Shown: piece by piece, positions 48,384 to 57,396 of the stretch | Position numbering within the stretch: the stretch's first letter is position 1 | How the letters are laid out: each line of letters begins with the position of its first letter | From: Clostridiales bacterium | GTDB lineage: Bacteria; Bacillota; Clostridia; Oscillospirales; Oscillospiraceae | Length of the DNA: 64,000 nt | Direction: 5' to 3' | Assembly (NCBI GenBank): GCA_025757645.1 | Contig: CP107216.1 | Span: 2,263,001 to 2,327,000, forward strand | The notes under the pieces: generated by a model | What the model saw: the letters and a program-made list of their open reading frames with translations, nothing else | Database searches by the model: none | Told to the model about the DNA's origin: nothing | Program-made: the position numbers and the translations under genes

Positions 48384-49054
48384 GTTTCCTCCCGCAGGAC
48401 CCAGCCAACGCCCCAGACGGTGTGGATGAGCTTGGTGGAATAGTCCGCGTCGATCTTCCGGCGCAGGTAGCTCATGTACACGTCCACAACGTTCGAGCCG
48501 CCGCTGTAGTCATAGTTCCAGAGATGGTTTTCGATCCGTTCGCGCGAGAGCACGACGCCGCGGTTGCGGATCATATATTCGAGCAGGGCAAACTCCTTGG
48601 CCGAGAGCGCGATCGTGCGGCCGCCGCGCGTGACATGGTGCGAGGCGGTGTCGACCGTGAGGTCGGCGACGGTAAAGACATTCGTGGCGCTGCCGCCGCG
48701 CTTGCGCATGACGACGCGCAGCCGGGCCAGCAGCTCATCGAACGAAAACGGCTTGACAAGATAGTCATCCGCCCCGGCGTCGAGCCCGCGCACGCGGTCG
48801 GGCACGCTGTCTTTCGCCGTGAGGAAAATGACCGGCGTCTCGTTGCCGCTCTCGCGCATCTGCGCCAGGAGCGAAAAGCCGTCCATGCGCGGCATCATCA
48901 CATCGAGCACGATGGCATCGTACTCCGCGCCCTCCAGATAGTCCAGCGCCTCCACGCCGTCAAAGCAGGCGTCGACGCTGTAGCCCTCGGCAGTGAGTGT
49001 TTTGGCGAGAATGCGGTTGAGGTCCTGTTCATCTTCCACGACCAGAATGCGCAT
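48380..49054 (-). CDS. OmpR-family response regulator
   Basis: A 224-residue regulator. The receiver domain has VVEDEQDLNRIL, the phosphorylated Asp 51 in IVLDVMMPRMDG and the conserved Lys in YLVKPFSFDEL. The C-terminal winged helix ends GVGWVLREE, as in OmpR/PhoB. It is the first gene of the operon with the histidine kinase and the M29 peptidase. The ATG follows CAAGGAGGGACGTGT. Confidence 0.95.
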   Translation of the reverse strand: MRILVVEDEQDLNRILAKTLTAEGYSVDACFDGVEALDYLEGAEYDAIVLDVMMPRMDGFSLLAQMRESGNETPVIFLTAKDSVPDRVRGLDAGADDYLVKPFSFDELLARLRVVMRKRGGSATNVFTVADLTVDTASHHVTRGGRTIALSAKEFALLEYMIRNRGVVLSRERIENHLWNYDYSGGSNVVDVYMSYLRRKIDADYSTKLIHTVWGVGWVLREET

Positions 49055-49136
49055 ACACGTCCCTCCTTGTTGTCTGTCTGAAAGATGATTATACCACAGA
49101 CAGTACCGGCCTGTAAAATACGAAAACGCACCGGCT

Positions 49137-49164
49137 GCAAACTCTGCGAGGCTTTTTGCAGCCT
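49137..49164. repeat. second copy of a short hairpin motif found at 4302-4328
   Basis: Positions 49137-49159 match 4302-4324 at 21 of 23 bases (CTGCGAG and CTTTTTGC are shared). The adjoining stem is AGGC/GCCT here and AGAC/GTCT there: the paired base changes together. It lies between rplQ and the two-component genes. Confidence 0.55.
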
Positions 49165-49199
49165 AAAAAAATGCACCGGCCGCAAAACGGTCGGTGCAT
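49164..49199 (-). terminator. terminator of the ribosomal protein operon
   Basis: The stem ATGCACCGGCCG / CGGTCGGTGCAT is followed on the minus strand by a run of seven T, 24 bp after the rplQ stop. Confidence 0.9.
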
Positions 49200-49222
49200 G
49201 ATAATTGGTGTTCGGATGCTCC

Positions 49223-49564
49223 TTACACGAGCTCGATGACAGCCATCTCGGCCGCATCGCCGCGGCGGGTGCCGATGCGGGTGATGCGGGTGTAGCCGCC
49301 GTTGCGGTCGGCATACTTCGGGGCAACTTCATCGAACACCTTCTTGGCAACATCCTCGCGGGTGATGAAGGCCAGCGCCTGACGGTAGGCGGTCATGTCC
49401 TTCTTCTTGCCAAGGGTGATCATTTTCTCGGCGAGCGGCGCGATCTCTTTTGCGCGGAAGACGGTCGTCTCCATGCGGCCCATGTCGAGCAGATCCGTGA
49501 CCTGCTGACGGAGCATCGCCTTGCGCTGATCGGTGGTCTTACCGAGTTTCCTTGTTCCGGGCAT
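49223..49564 (-). CDS. rplQ: 50S ribosomal protein L17
   Basis: A 113-residue protein of the large subunit, starting MPGTRKLGKTTDQRKAMLR and containing YADRNGGYTRITRIGTRRGDAAEM. It is the last gene of the alpha operon, behind rpoA, and is followed by the operon terminator. Confidence 0.97.
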   Translation of the reverse strand: MPGTRKLGKTTDQRKAMLRQQVTDLLDMGRMETTVFRAKEIAPLAEKMITLGKKKDMTAYRQALAFITREDVAKKVFDEVAPKYADRNGGYTRITRIGTRRGDAAEMAVIELV

Positions 49565-49598
49565 ATCGGTTTTCCTCCTTGATAAGAGTAACTGGTTA

Positions 49599-50549
49599 TT
49601 ACTGGTTGTCGTCGCTCGCCAGGCTCAGGCCCATCATAGCGAGCTTGTGCTCGACCTCTTCCAGGGATTTGCGGCCAAGGTTGCGCACCTTGATCATCTC
49701 TTCCTCAGTCTTGTTCGTGAGGTCTTCGACGGTGTTGATATTCGCGCGCTTCAGGCAGTTGAAGCTGCGCACGGAGAGATCCAGCTCCTCGATCGTCATC
49801 TTCATGACGGTGTCGGGGCGCTCCGGCTCTTTCTCCACCACCGTGCAGCTGTTGCCGATCGTGTCAGACAGATCGGTGAAGAGCGTGAAGTGATCGCACA
49901 GGATCTTGGCGCCGAGGCTCAGCGCGTCGCGCGCCGAGATGGTCTTGTCGGTCCAGACCTCGATGGTCAGCTTGTCGAAGTCCGTCTGGTTGCCCACACG
50001 GGTGTTCTCGACAGCGTAGTTGACCTTCAGGACCGGCGCATAGATGCTGTCCACCGGGATGGTGCCGATGACCTGCTGCGCACTCTTGTTCTTGTCCGCC
50101 GGGACGTAGCCTCTGCCGTGGGCGAGCGTGATCTCCATGGAGAGCGCGCCGTCCGGGCCGAGGCTGGCAATGTGCAGCTCGGGGTTGAGGATCTCGACCT
50201 CACCGTCTGCCTTGATGTCGCCGGCCGTGACTTCACACTCGCCTGCCGCTTCGATATAGACGGTCTTCGGGCCGTCGCAGTGCAGGCGCGCGATGATCCC
50301 CTTCACATTCAGCACGATCTCCGTGACGTCTTCCTTGACGCCGGGGATCGTCGAAAACTCGTGCTGCACGCCGGCGATCCGGATGGACGTCGGGGCAGTG
50401 CCGGGCAGTGAAGAGAGCAGCACTCTGCGCAGAGAGTTACCCAGGGTCGTGCCGTAGCCACGCTCCAAAGGCTCAACGACGAACTTGCCATACGAGATAT
50501 CGTCCGGGGATTCCTGGCATTCGATGCGCGGCTTTTCAATTTCAATCAT
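49599..50549 (-). CDS. rpoA: DNA-directed RNA polymerase alpha subunit
   Basis: A 316-residue protein. The N-terminal assembly domain has VEPLERGYGTTLGNSLRRVLLSS near residue 27. The C-terminal domain has LDLSVRSFNCLKRANINTVEDL, which binds UP elements and activators. Length and position after rpsD are standard. Confidence 0.98.
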   Translation of the reverse strand: MIEIEKPRIECQESPDDISYGKFVVEPLERGYGTTLGNSLRRVLLSSLPGTAPTSIRIAGVQHEFSTIPGVKEDVTEIVLNVKGIIARLHCDGPKTVYIEAAGECEVTAGDIKADGEVEILNPELHIASLGPDGALSMEITLAHGRGYVPADKNKSAQQVIGTIPVDSIYAPVLKVNYAVENTRVGNQTDFDKLTIEVWTDKTISARDALSLGAKILCDHFTLFTDLSDTIGNSCTVVEKEPERPDTVMKMTIEELDLSVRSFNCLKRANINTVEDLTNKTEEEMIKVRNLGRKSLEEVEHKLAMMGLSLASDDNQ

Positions 50550-50629
50550 TTAGACTTAACCCTCCTTACTGTATTGTTGCGCCGCTGGGGCGCTGCGGAT
50601 GTCAGCTTACCAATTTGAGGGTCTCTTTA

Positions 50630-51256
50630 TTACTTGGAATACAGCTCGACGATGAGGTGTTCCTCGACAGGCAGGTCAATGTCGTCACGCGCGGGCATGG
50701 CCACGACCTTGCCGACCATGTTGTTGGCGTCGTAGTCCAGCCATTTCGGCGCGGGACGGGAAGCGTTCGCTTCGACGTTGGCCTTGATCTTGTCGAGACT
50801 CTTGCTGGAGTCCTTGAGTGTAATAACCATGCCCGGCTTGACCAGGAAGCTGGGGATGTTGACTTTGCGGCCATCCACAGTGAAGTGGCCGTGGGTCACG
50901 AGCTGGCGCGCCTCCGCACGGCTCATAGCAAAGCCGAGACGGTAGACGACGTTGTCCAGACGGGTTTCCAGGATGGCGAGCAGGTTCTCGCCCGTGATGC
51001 CCTGGCGCTTCTCCGCCATGGCGAAGTAGCTGCGGAACTGCTTTTCGAGCACGCCGTAGTAGCGGCGGACTTTCTGCTTCTCGCGCAGCTGGGAACCGTA
51101 CTCAGAGGTCTTGCTGCGGCCCTGGCCGTGCTGGCCGGGGGCATAGCCTCTGCAGTCGATCGCGCACTTCTGGGTGTAGCATCTGTCGCCCTTGAGGAAG
51201 AGCTTCTGGCCCTCTCTGCGGCACTGGCGGCAGACAGCTTCGGTATATCTAGCCAT
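50630..51256 (-). CDS. rpsD: 30S ribosomal protein S4
   Basis: A 208-residue primary 16S rRNA-binding protein. It starts MARYTEAVCRQCRREGQKLF with a zinc-type cysteine set (CRQCR, CYTQKC) and has an S4 RNA-binding domain. It is encoded inside the alpha operon here rather than at a separate locus. Confidence 0.97.
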   Translation of the reverse strand: MARYTEAVCRQCRREGQKLFLKGDRCYTQKCAIDCRGYAPGQHGQGRSKTSEYGSQLREKQKVRRYYGVLEKQFRSYFAMAEKRQGITGENLLAILETRLDNVVYRLGFAMSRAEARQLVTHGHFTVDGRKVNIPSFLVKPGMVITLKDSSKSLDKIKANVEANASRPAPKWLDYDANNMVGKVVAMPARDDIDLPVEEHLIVELYSK

Positions 51257-51276
51257 AATTCATTTCCCTCCTTCAA

Positions 51277-51678
51277 TCAGACGCGGCGGCGTTTCGGAGG
51301 ACGGCAGCCATTGTGCGGAATGGGGGTGACGTCCTTGATCATAGTGACCTCGAGTCCTGCCGTCTGCAGGGCGCGGATCGCAGCCTCACGTCCGGAGCCG
51401 GGGCCCTTGACGAAGACTTCGACGGTCTTCAGGCCGTGCTCCATAGCCGCCTTGGCAGCCGTCTCAGCGGCGGTCTGTGCGGCGAAGGGGGTGGATTTCT
51501 TGCTTCCGCGGAAGCCCATGCCGCCTGCGGAGGCCCAGGAGAGCGCATTGCCCTGGGTGTCCGTGATGGTGACCATGGTGTTGTTGAACGAAGAGCTGAT
51601 ATGCACGGCTCCCTTTTCAATGTTCTTACGCTCTTTGCGGCGCGTGCGAACTTTCTTGCCTTTTGCTGCGTTTGCCAT
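51277..51678 (-). CDS. rpsK: 30S ribosomal protein S11
   Basis: A 133-residue platform protein of the small subunit. Characteristic parts are SSFNNTMVTITDTQGNALSW and the C-terminal TPIPHNGCRPPKRRRV. It sits between rpsM and rpsD. Confidence 0.97.
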   Translation of the reverse strand: MANAAKGKKVRTRRKERKNIEKGAVHISSSFNNTMVTITDTQGNALSWASAGGMGFRGSKKSTPFAAQTAAETAAKAAMEHGLKTVEVFVKGPGSGREAAIRALQTAGLEVTMIKDVTPIPHNGCRPPKRRRV

Positions 51679-51692
51679 TACATATCCCTCCC

Positions 51693-52061
51693 TTACTTCT
51701 TCTTATTGGCGATCGTGCGTTTCGGGCCCTTGCGGGTACGCGCGTTGGTCTTGCTGCGCTGGCCGCGCACGGGCAGGCCGCGTCTGTGACGCTGGCCGCG
51801 GTAGCAGCCGATCTCGGTCAGGCGCTTGATGTCGAGCGCCACGCTGCGGCGCAGGTCGCCTTCCACGATGAAGTGGTGGTCGATGCACTCACGGATCTTT
51901 GCTTCTTCCTCATCGGTGAGGTCTTTCACGCGGGTGTCCGGATTGATGCCGGTCATGTCAAGAATCTTTTTTGCGCTGGTTCTGCCGATACCATAAACGT
52001 AGGTCAGGCCAATTTCAATTCGCTTGTCCTTGGGCAGGTCAACGCCGGCGATACGTGCCAT
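51693..52061 (-). CDS. rpsM: 30S ribosomal protein S13
   Basis: A 122-residue head protein of the small subunit. It starts MARIAGVDLPKDKRIEIGLT, holds the helix-hairpin region YGIGRTSAKKIL, and ends with a basic tail (GQRSKTNARTRKGPKRTIANKKK). A 116-bp leader precedes it, with a small stem (CTCCC/GGGAG near 52110), between rpmJ and rpsM. Confidence 0.97.
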   Translation of the reverse strand: MARIAGVDLPKDKRIEIGLTYVYGIGRTSAKKILDMTGINPDTRVKDLTDEEEAKIRECIDHHFIVEGDLRRSVALDIKRLTEIGCYRGQRHRRGLPVRGQRSKTNARTRKGPKRTIANKKK

Positions 52062-52177
52062 CTTATTCGATCATTCCTTTCGAAATTTTTGTTCCGCGCG
52101 CAAAAAGGGAGGCGACTTACTCCCGCCGGAGGGAGCCGACCTTCTGGCGCGGATGTGTTAGGACTTACAGGGTCAGA

Positions 52178-52291
52178 TCAGCCCTGTCTCTGTTTGTGCT
52201 TCGGGTTTTCGCAGATAACCATGACTTTGCCCTTGCGCTTGATGACCTTGCACTTTTCGCACATGGGCTTGACACTCGGTCTGACTTTCAT
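52178..52291 (-). CDS. rpmJ: 50S ribosomal protein L36
   Basis: A 37-residue protein, MKVRPSVKPMCEKCKVIKRK and onward to CENPKHKQRQG. It carries the zinc-binding Cys/His set (CEKC, C, H) of the C+ form. The ATG follows AGGAGGTTAACTACA. It lies between infA and rpsM, as usual. Confidence 0.96.
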   Translation of the reverse strand: MKVRPSVKPMCEKCKVIKRKGKVMVICENPKHKQRQG

Positions 52292-52304
52292 TGTAGTTAA
52301 CCTC

Positions 52305-52523
52305 CTACTTGCTTCTCCAGGTGATGCGGCCGCGCGTCAGATCATACGGAGACATCTGAACCGTGACCTTGTCACCGGGGAGGATTCTGATAAAGTTCAT
52401 CCGGAGCTTTCCGGAGATGTGCGCCAGGATGATGTGGCCGTTGCCGATATCAACCCGGAACGTCGTGTTGGGCAGGGATTCGACGACCGTGCCCTCCAGT
52501 TCGATTACATCGTCTTTTGCCAA
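52305..52523 (-). CDS. infA: translation initiation factor IF-1
   Basis: A 72-residue OB-fold protein that fills the ribosomal A site during initiation. Its sequence is LAKDDVIELEGTVVESLPN, with ISGKLRMNFIRILPGDKV and the C-terminal DLTRGRITWRSK. Only a TTG start gives the normal N-terminus, and it follows TTAGGAGGTTCAAATACC. The ATG upstream reads into the map stop region and is not used. Confidence 0.93.
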   Translation of the reverse strand: MAKDDVIELEGTVVESLPNTTFRVDIGNGHIILAHISGKLRMNFIRILPGDKVTVQMSPYDLTRGRITWRSK

Positions 52524-52561
52524 GGTATTTGAACCTCCTAAGGTTTTTCGGGACGCACCCG

Positions 52562-53317
52562 TCAAATGTCGTCTGCGAACGTCAGGATCTCCGGCTCGCC
52601 GTCGGTGACGAGCAGAGAGTTTTCGTAGTGCGCCGACAGGCTGCCGTCCGCCGTGACCACGGTCCAGCCGTTGTCCAGAACACGGACCTCGTACCCGCCG
52701 ACGTTGACCATCGGCTCCACGGCGATCGTCATGTTCTTCTGCAGACGCGGGCCGTGGCCGGGCTTGCCGTAGTTCGGGATCTCGGGCGCCTCGTGCAGGC
52801 TGGCGCCGACACCATGGCCGACATACTCGCGCACGAGCGAATAGCCATAGCTCTCGGCGTACTCCTGAACGGCGTGGCCGATGTCGGAGATGCGGTAGCC
52901 GACGCGGGCAAATTGGATGCCCTCGAAAAAGCTCTGGCGCGTGATGCGGATCAGGCGCAGGGCCTCATCCGAGCACTTGCCGCACGGGAACGTGCCCGCG
53001 CAGTCGCCGTTGAAGCCGCGGTAGCGGGCGCCGACGTCGACGCTGACGATATCGCCCTCATGCAGGACGCGGTCGCCGGGGATGCCGTGGATGATCTCGT
53101 CATTGACGGAGATGCATGCCGCCGTCGGGAAGCCGCCGTCGGTCATGAAGCACGGCGACGCGCCGGACTTTGTGATGAACTTGTGCACTTCGCGGTTGAT
53201 CTGGCGGGTGGTCACACCCGGCTCCACCATCTGACGCGCGACGGTACGCGCGCCAGCGGTGATCCGGCCGGCCTGCCGCATGAGATCCACTTCAGGATCG
53301 GATTTGATGATAATCAT
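52562..53317 (-). CDS. map: type I methionine aminopeptidase
   Basis: A 251-residue enzyme that removes the first methionine from new proteins. Metal ligands are in VSVDVGARYRGFNGDCAGTF, GHGVGASLHEAPEIPNYG and EPMVNVGG. It is encoded between adk and infA; its ATG overlaps the adk stop by 4 bp. Confidence 0.97.
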   Translation of the reverse strand: MIIIKSDPEVDLMRQAGRITAGARTVARQMVEPGVTTRQINREVHKFITKSGASPCFMTDGGFPTAACISVNDEIIHGIPGDRVLHEGDIVSVDVGARYRGFNGDCAGTFPCGKCSDEALRLIRITRQSFFEGIQFARVGYRISDIGHAVQEYAESYGYSLVREYVGHGVGASLHEAPEIPNYGKPGHGPRLQKNMTIAVEPMVNVGGYEVRVLDNGWTVVTADGSLSAHYENSLLVTDGEPEILTFADDI

Positions 53318-53949
53318 TCCAGACCCAGAGCTTTCTCGATCGCAGCGGTCGTGGCCTCGATGGTCGGCTGGTTATCGACCTTGACGAGCTTGCCGCGCTG
53401 GGCATAGAAGTCCTTGAGTGGCTCGGTCTCGGCATGGTAGACGTCCAGGCGCGCCTTCACGGTCTCGGGAGCGTCGTCCTTGCGGATGGTCAGCTCACCG
53501 CCGCAGAAGTCGCACTTGCCTTCCACCTTGGGAGGATTGGAGACGATGTGGAACGTGGCGCTGCAGTCCTTGCAGGTCCGGCGGCCGGACATACGCTCGA
53601 TGATGGTCTCGTCCGCGATCTCGATCGAGAGGGCGGTGTCGACGTCGATGCCGTGCTGCTCCAGCGCTTCCGCCTGGGGGATCGTGCGCGGCATACCGTC
53701 GAGGATATAACCATTGGCGCAGTCGGGCTCAGCCAGACGCTCGCAGACGATGCCGATGATGACGTCGTCCGGAACGAGCTTGCCGCTTTCCACGTAGGAT
53801 TTTGCTTTCAGACCCACGGGCGTGCCGTTTTTCATGGCCGCGCGCAGGATGTTGCCGGTGGAAATGGTGGGGATATTCAGCTTGCGGCTGAGGATCTCAG
53901 CCTGCGTACCCTTGCCCGCACCGGGGGCACCTAACAAAACAAGTTTCAT
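53314..53949 (-). CDS. adk: adenylate kinase
   Basis: A 211-residue kinase that balances AMP, ADP and ATP. It has the P-loop LLGAPGAGKGTQAEIL, the GMPRTIPQAEAL segment, and a long LID with a zinc set (CKDCSATFHIVSNPPKVEGKCDFC, four cysteines), typical of Gram-positive enzymes. The ATG follows AGGAGGATGCACACA. It lies between secY and map. Confidence 0.97.
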   Translation of the reverse strand: MKLVLLGAPGAGKGTQAEILSRKLNIPTISTGNILRAAMKNGTPVGLKAKSYVESGKLVPDDVIIGIVCERLAEPDCANGYILDGMPRTIPQAEALEQHGIDVDTALSIEIADETIIERMSGRRTCKDCSATFHIVSNPPKVEGKCDFCGGELTIRKDDAPETVKARLDVYHAETEPLKDFYAQRGKLVKVDNQPTIEATTAAIEKALGLE

Positions 53950-53965
53950 TGTGTGCATCCTCCTA

Positions 53966-55264
53966 TCAGTTCAGGAAGCCCTTGTAGTTGCGCATGAGCA
54001 TCTGCGCCTCGAGTGCGCGGACGGTCTCAAGTGCAACACCGACAACGATGATGATGGACGTGCCGCCCAGGGAAATACCGGTGAGCTGCTCCGCCTTCGA
54101 GCACGCGCTGACGATCAGCGGCGTGATCGCGATGACGCTCAGGTAGATCGCGCCGAAGAGCGTGATCTTGTTGAGCACCTTCTGGATGAATTCGCTCGTC
54201 GGCTTGCCTGCACGGAAGCCCGGGATGAACCCACCGTTCTTCTTCAGGTTGTTGGCGACCTCGATCGGGTTGAACTGGATCGTGGAGTAGAAGTAGCTGA
54301 AGAAGATGATGAGCAGGAAGTAGATGACGATATACGGCCAGGTGGTCGTATCAAAGATGTGCTTCATGACCCAACCGTTCTGCCACTTCGGAACGAAGGC
54401 GCAGATGGTGGCCGGCAGCGACGCGATCGACTGGGCGAAGATGATCGGCAGGACGCCGCTCATGTTCACCTTCATCGGCAGGTGCGTGCTCTGGCCGCCG
54501 TACATCTTGCGGCCGACCACGCGCTTGGAATACTGCACCGGCAGACGGCGCTCGGCGTCGTTGACGAGCACGATGAGCACGATGAGCAGCAGGGCGCCGA
54601 GGTACATCAGCACCAGGACCCACCAGGCGAGGTCGCCATTGGCGACGTTGTTGATCTGGCGGATGATGGAGTTCGGGAAGCGGGCGACGATGCTCACGAA
54701 CAGGATGATCGAGATACCGTTGCCGATGCCGAACTCGGTGATCTGCTCACCAAGCCACATGATGAGGGCGGAGCCGGACGTAAAGGTCAGGATGATGACG
54801 ATGGCTGCCCAGACATTGCTGGCAAAGTCCGCGTTGATGAGGCTGTAGTTGCGCATCATCATATAATACGCAAAGCCCTGCAGCAGGCCGATGGCGACCG
54901 TGCTGTAGCGGGTGATGCTGGCGATCTTCTTCTTGCCTTCCTCGCCGCCTTCCTTCTGCAGACGCTCCAGAGCGGGGATCGCAATGCACAGGAGCTGAAT
55001 GATGATGGAAGCGTTGATGTACGGCTGGATGGACAGTGCGAAGATCGTCGCCTGAGAGAACGCGCCGCCGGACATGACGTTGAACAGGCCCAGGATCGTG
55101 TTCTGCAGGCCACTAGCCTGGAAGTAGTCGGCCAGTGCTTTGGTGTCGACGAAAGGTACGGGTACGGCATTGCCGAGACGGTAAAGCAGGACAATCAGAA
55201 GCGTAAAGAGAATTTTCTTGCGCAGTTCCTCAATGCGCCATGCGTTACGAAATGTCTGGAGCAC
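53966..55264 (-). CDS. secY: preprotein translocase subunit SecY
   Basis: A 432-residue channel protein with ten membrane segments. It starts MLQTFRNAWRIEELRKKILF, and contains the conserved cytoplasmic loop with YYMMMRNYSLIN and the C-terminal GTSIIIVVGVALETVRALEAQ. It is the protein-conducting pore for export and membrane insertion. Position after rplO is standard. Confidence 0.97.
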   Translation of the reverse strand: MLQTFRNAWRIEELRKKILFTLLIVLLYRLGNAVPVPFVDTKALADYFQASGLQNTILGLFNVMSGGAFSQATIFALSIQPYINASIIIQLLCIAIPALERLQKEGGEEGKKKIASITRYSTVAIGLLQGFAYYMMMRNYSLINADFASNVWAAIVIILTFTSGSALIMWLGEQITEFGIGNGISIILFVSIVARFPNSIIRQINNVANGDLAWWVLVLMYLGALLLIVLIVLVNDAERRLPVQYSKRVVGRKMYGGQSTHLPMKVNMSGVLPIIFAQSIASLPATICAFVPKWQNGWVMKHIFDTTTWPYIVIYFLLIIFFSYFYSTIQFNPIEVANNLKKNGGFIPGFRAGKPTSEFIQKVLNKITLFGAIYLSVIAITPLIVSACSKAEQLTGISLGGTSIIIVVGVALETVRALEAQMLMRNYKGFLN

Positions 55265-55265
55265 C

Positions 55266-55706
55266 TTACACCACCTCAGCCTTTCCTCCTGCTGCCTCGA
55301 TCTTCGCTTTCGCGGATTCGGAGAACGCAGAAGCCTTCACAGTCAGCTTCTTGGTGATTTCGCCGTTGCCAAGGATCTTCACACCGTAGGTGCACTTGCT
55401 AAGGATGCCGGCATCGAGCAGGGCCTTTGCGTCGACGACAGCGCCGTCTTCAAACTTCTCCAGAGCGGAGACGTTCACGCTCTCGAGCGGTTTGGCAAAG
55501 ATGTTGTGGAAGCCGCGCTTCGGGATGCGGCGGGCCAGAGGCATCTGGCCGCCTTCGAAGCCGATGCGGACGCCGCCGCCGCTGCGGGCCTTCTGGCCCT
55601 TATGACCGCGGCCTGCGGTCTTGCCGTTGCCGGTCGCGTGGCCGCGGCCCTTGCGCTTGCCGACATGGGTGGAGCCCACAACGGGAGAAAGTTCGTTGAT
55701 ATTCAT
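55266..55706 (-). CDS. rplO: 50S ribosomal protein L15
   Basis: A 146-residue protein starting MNINELSPVVGSTHVGKRKG and followed by the glycine-rich GHATGNGKTAGRGHKGQKAR, typical of L15. It stands between rpmD and secY. Confidence 0.97.
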   Translation of the reverse strand: MNINELSPVVGSTHVGKRKGRGHATGNGKTAGRGHKGQKARSGGGVRIGFEGGQMPLARRIPKRGFHNIFAKPLESVNVSALEKFEDGAVVDAKALLDAGILSKCTYGVKILGNGEITKKLTVKASAFSESAKAKIEAAGGKAEVV

Positions 55707-55720
55707 TTTGGGGGCCCTCC

Positions 55721-55903
55721 TTATTCTTCTTCAGTGACGGCGACGAGATAGCCGATCTTGGCGATCTTGCCGCGGGTCTGCGGGTTATCGGGCTGCACGG
55801 TCTCGTTGCCGATCTTGTGCAGGCCGAGGGAGTTGGCGGTGGCAATGTGCTTGGCATTGCGGCCGCTGAGGCTCTTGACGAGCTTAATCTTCAGATTTGC
55901 CAT
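55721..55903 (-). CDS. rpmD: 50S ribosomal protein L30
   Basis: A 60-residue protein, MANLKIKLVKSLSGRNAKHI and onward, with RGKIAKIGYLVAV at the end. Normal length and position between rpsE and rplO. Confidence 0.96.
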   Translation of the reverse strand: MANLKIKLVKSLSGRNAKHIATANSLGLHKIGNETVQPDNPQTRGKIAKIGYLVAVTEEE

Positions 55904-55917
55904 GTCTCAGCCCCTCC

Positions 55918-56448
55918 TTAACCCAGAATCTCTTCGGCGGTCTTGCCTCTGTAAACAGCGACCTGCTGGGCGTTGCGCAGAGACTTCAGACCTTCCATCG
56001 TCGCGGCGACAACGTTCGCCGGGTTGTTCGAGCGCAGGCACTTGGTACGGATGTCCTTGATGCCGGCAGCCTCGACCACAGCACGCACGGCGCCGCCGGC
56101 GATCACGCCGGTGCCGGGTGCGGCGGGCTTGAGCAGCACGCGGCCGGCGCCGAACTCGCCGATGACCTCGTGCGGGATCGTCGTGCCCTGCAGGGTCACG
56201 GTGGTCAGGTTCTTCTTCGCGTCCTCCAGGCCCTTGCGGATCGCTTCGGAAACTTCGGCAGCTTTGCCGAGGCCGAAGCCCACGCGGCCCTTGCCGTCGC
56301 CGACGACGACCAGTGCGGAGAACTTTGCGACGCGGCCGCCCTTAACGGTCTTGGAAACGCGGTTGAGGGCAACGACTTTTTCGCTGAATTCCTGGGGCTC
56401 ATCGCTGCGGTTGCGGCGGTTGTCCCGTCTGTCATTGTTATATGCCAT
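55918..56448 (-). CDS. rpsE: 30S ribosomal protein S5
   Basis: A 176-residue protein with the double-stranded RNA-binding N-terminal domain (FSEKVVALNRVSKTVKGG) and the C-terminal domain with GVIAGGAVRAVVEAAGIKDI. It helps decoding accuracy and lies between rplR and rpmD. Confidence 0.97.
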   Translation of the reverse strand: MAYNNDRRDNRRNRSDEPQEFSEKVVALNRVSKTVKGGRVAKFSALVVVGDGKGRVGFGLGKAAEVSEAIRKGLEDAKKNLTTVTLQGTTIPHEVIGEFGAGRVLLKPAAPGTGVIAGGAVRAVVEAAGIKDIRTKCLRSNNPANVVAATMEGLKSLRNAQQVAVYRGKTAEEILG

Positions 56449-56465
56449 TTCGTTTCCTCCTCCCG

Positions 56466-56825
56466 TTAGAACTTCAGGCCGCCCTCGCGGGCGCCTTCTG
56501 CCAGAGCCTTGACGCGGCCATGGTACACGTTGCCGCCGCGGTCGAACACGACCTCGGTGATGCCGGCCGCCACGGCGCGCTCGCCGATGAGCTTGCCGAT
56601 CTTGGCTGCCGCTTCGCAGTTGCCACCATTGCCTTCAAAGCCCTTTTCCACGGTGGAGGCGCTGCAGAGCGTCTTACCGGCGACATCGTCGATGATCTGG
56701 GCATAAATGTTGTTTTCGCTGCGGAACACGCTCAGACGCGGTCTCTCGGCCGTGCCGGAGATCTTGCCGCGCACTCTCTGGTGACGGCGAACGCGCTGCG
56801 CTTTCGTATTCGGTCTCTTAATCAT
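56466..56825 (-). CDS. rplR: 50S ribosomal protein L18
   Basis: A 119-residue 5S rRNA-binding protein starting MIKRPNTKAQRVRRHQRVRG, with RPRLSVFRSENNIYAQIIDD and FDRGGNVYHGRVKALAEGAR. Normal length and place. Confidence 0.97.
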   Translation of the reverse strand: MIKRPNTKAQRVRRHQRVRGKISGTAERPRLSVFRSENNIYAQIIDDVAGKTLCSASTVEKGFEGNGGNCEAAAKIGKLIGERAVAAGITEVVFDRGGNVYHGRVKALAEGAREGGLKF

Positions 56826-56841
56826 TCAGGCACACCTCCAA

Positions 56842-57381
56842 TTACTTCGCGCCGGTCTTGCCTTCTTTGCGGCGGATATGCTCGTAATCGTACTTGATGC
56901 CCTTGCCCTTGTACGGCTCGGGCGGACGCTTCGCGCGCACTTCTGCTGCAAACTGGCCGACCTTTTCCTTGTCGATACCCTTGATAATGACCTGGTTCGG
57001 GTTCGGGACATCGATCTGGATGTCCGCGTTCTCGGACACGGTGACCGTGTGCGAGAAGCCCAGGTGCATAACCAGGTTCTGACCTTCCTTCACGGCTCTG
57101 TAGCCGACGCCGTTGATCTCGAGCGTCTTGCTGAAGCCCTCGGTCACGCCGATGACCATGTTGTGGATCAGCGTGCGGGTCAGGCCGTGCAGGGAGCGGT
57201 GCAATTTGTCATCGCTCGGGCGGGTGACATGGATGGTGTTGCCTTCGACCGTGACGGTCATGTCCGGGTGCACGTTGTGCGACAGGGTGCCCTTCGGGCC
57301 CTTGACGGTGACAACGTTGCCATTGCAGGTGACTTCAACGCCTGCGGGGATCTCAATGGGAGCTCTACCAATTCTAGACAT
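56842..57381 (-). CDS. rplF: 50S ribosomal protein L6
   Basis: A 179-residue protein starting MSRIGRAPIEIPAGVEVTCN with two duplicated L6 domains and the C-terminal RAKRPPEPYKGKGIKY. It lies between rpsH and rplR. Confidence 0.97.
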   Translation of the reverse strand: MSRIGRAPIEIPAGVEVTCNGNVVTVKGPKGTLSHNVHPDMTVTVEGNTIHVTRPSDDKLHRSLHGLTRTLIHNMVIGVTEGFSKTLEINGVGYRAVKEGQNLVMHLGFSHTVTVSENADIQIDVPNPNQVIIKGIDKEKVGQFAAEVRAKRPPEPYKGKGIKYDYEHIRRKEGKTGAK

Positions 57382-57396
57382 TGTTCTGTACCTCCC

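Noticed and set aside
52062..52177. Possible S4 or S13 translational operator in the leader of rpsM
   Set aside because: A small stem exists but nothing matches a known ribosomal-protein binding structure well enough to call.
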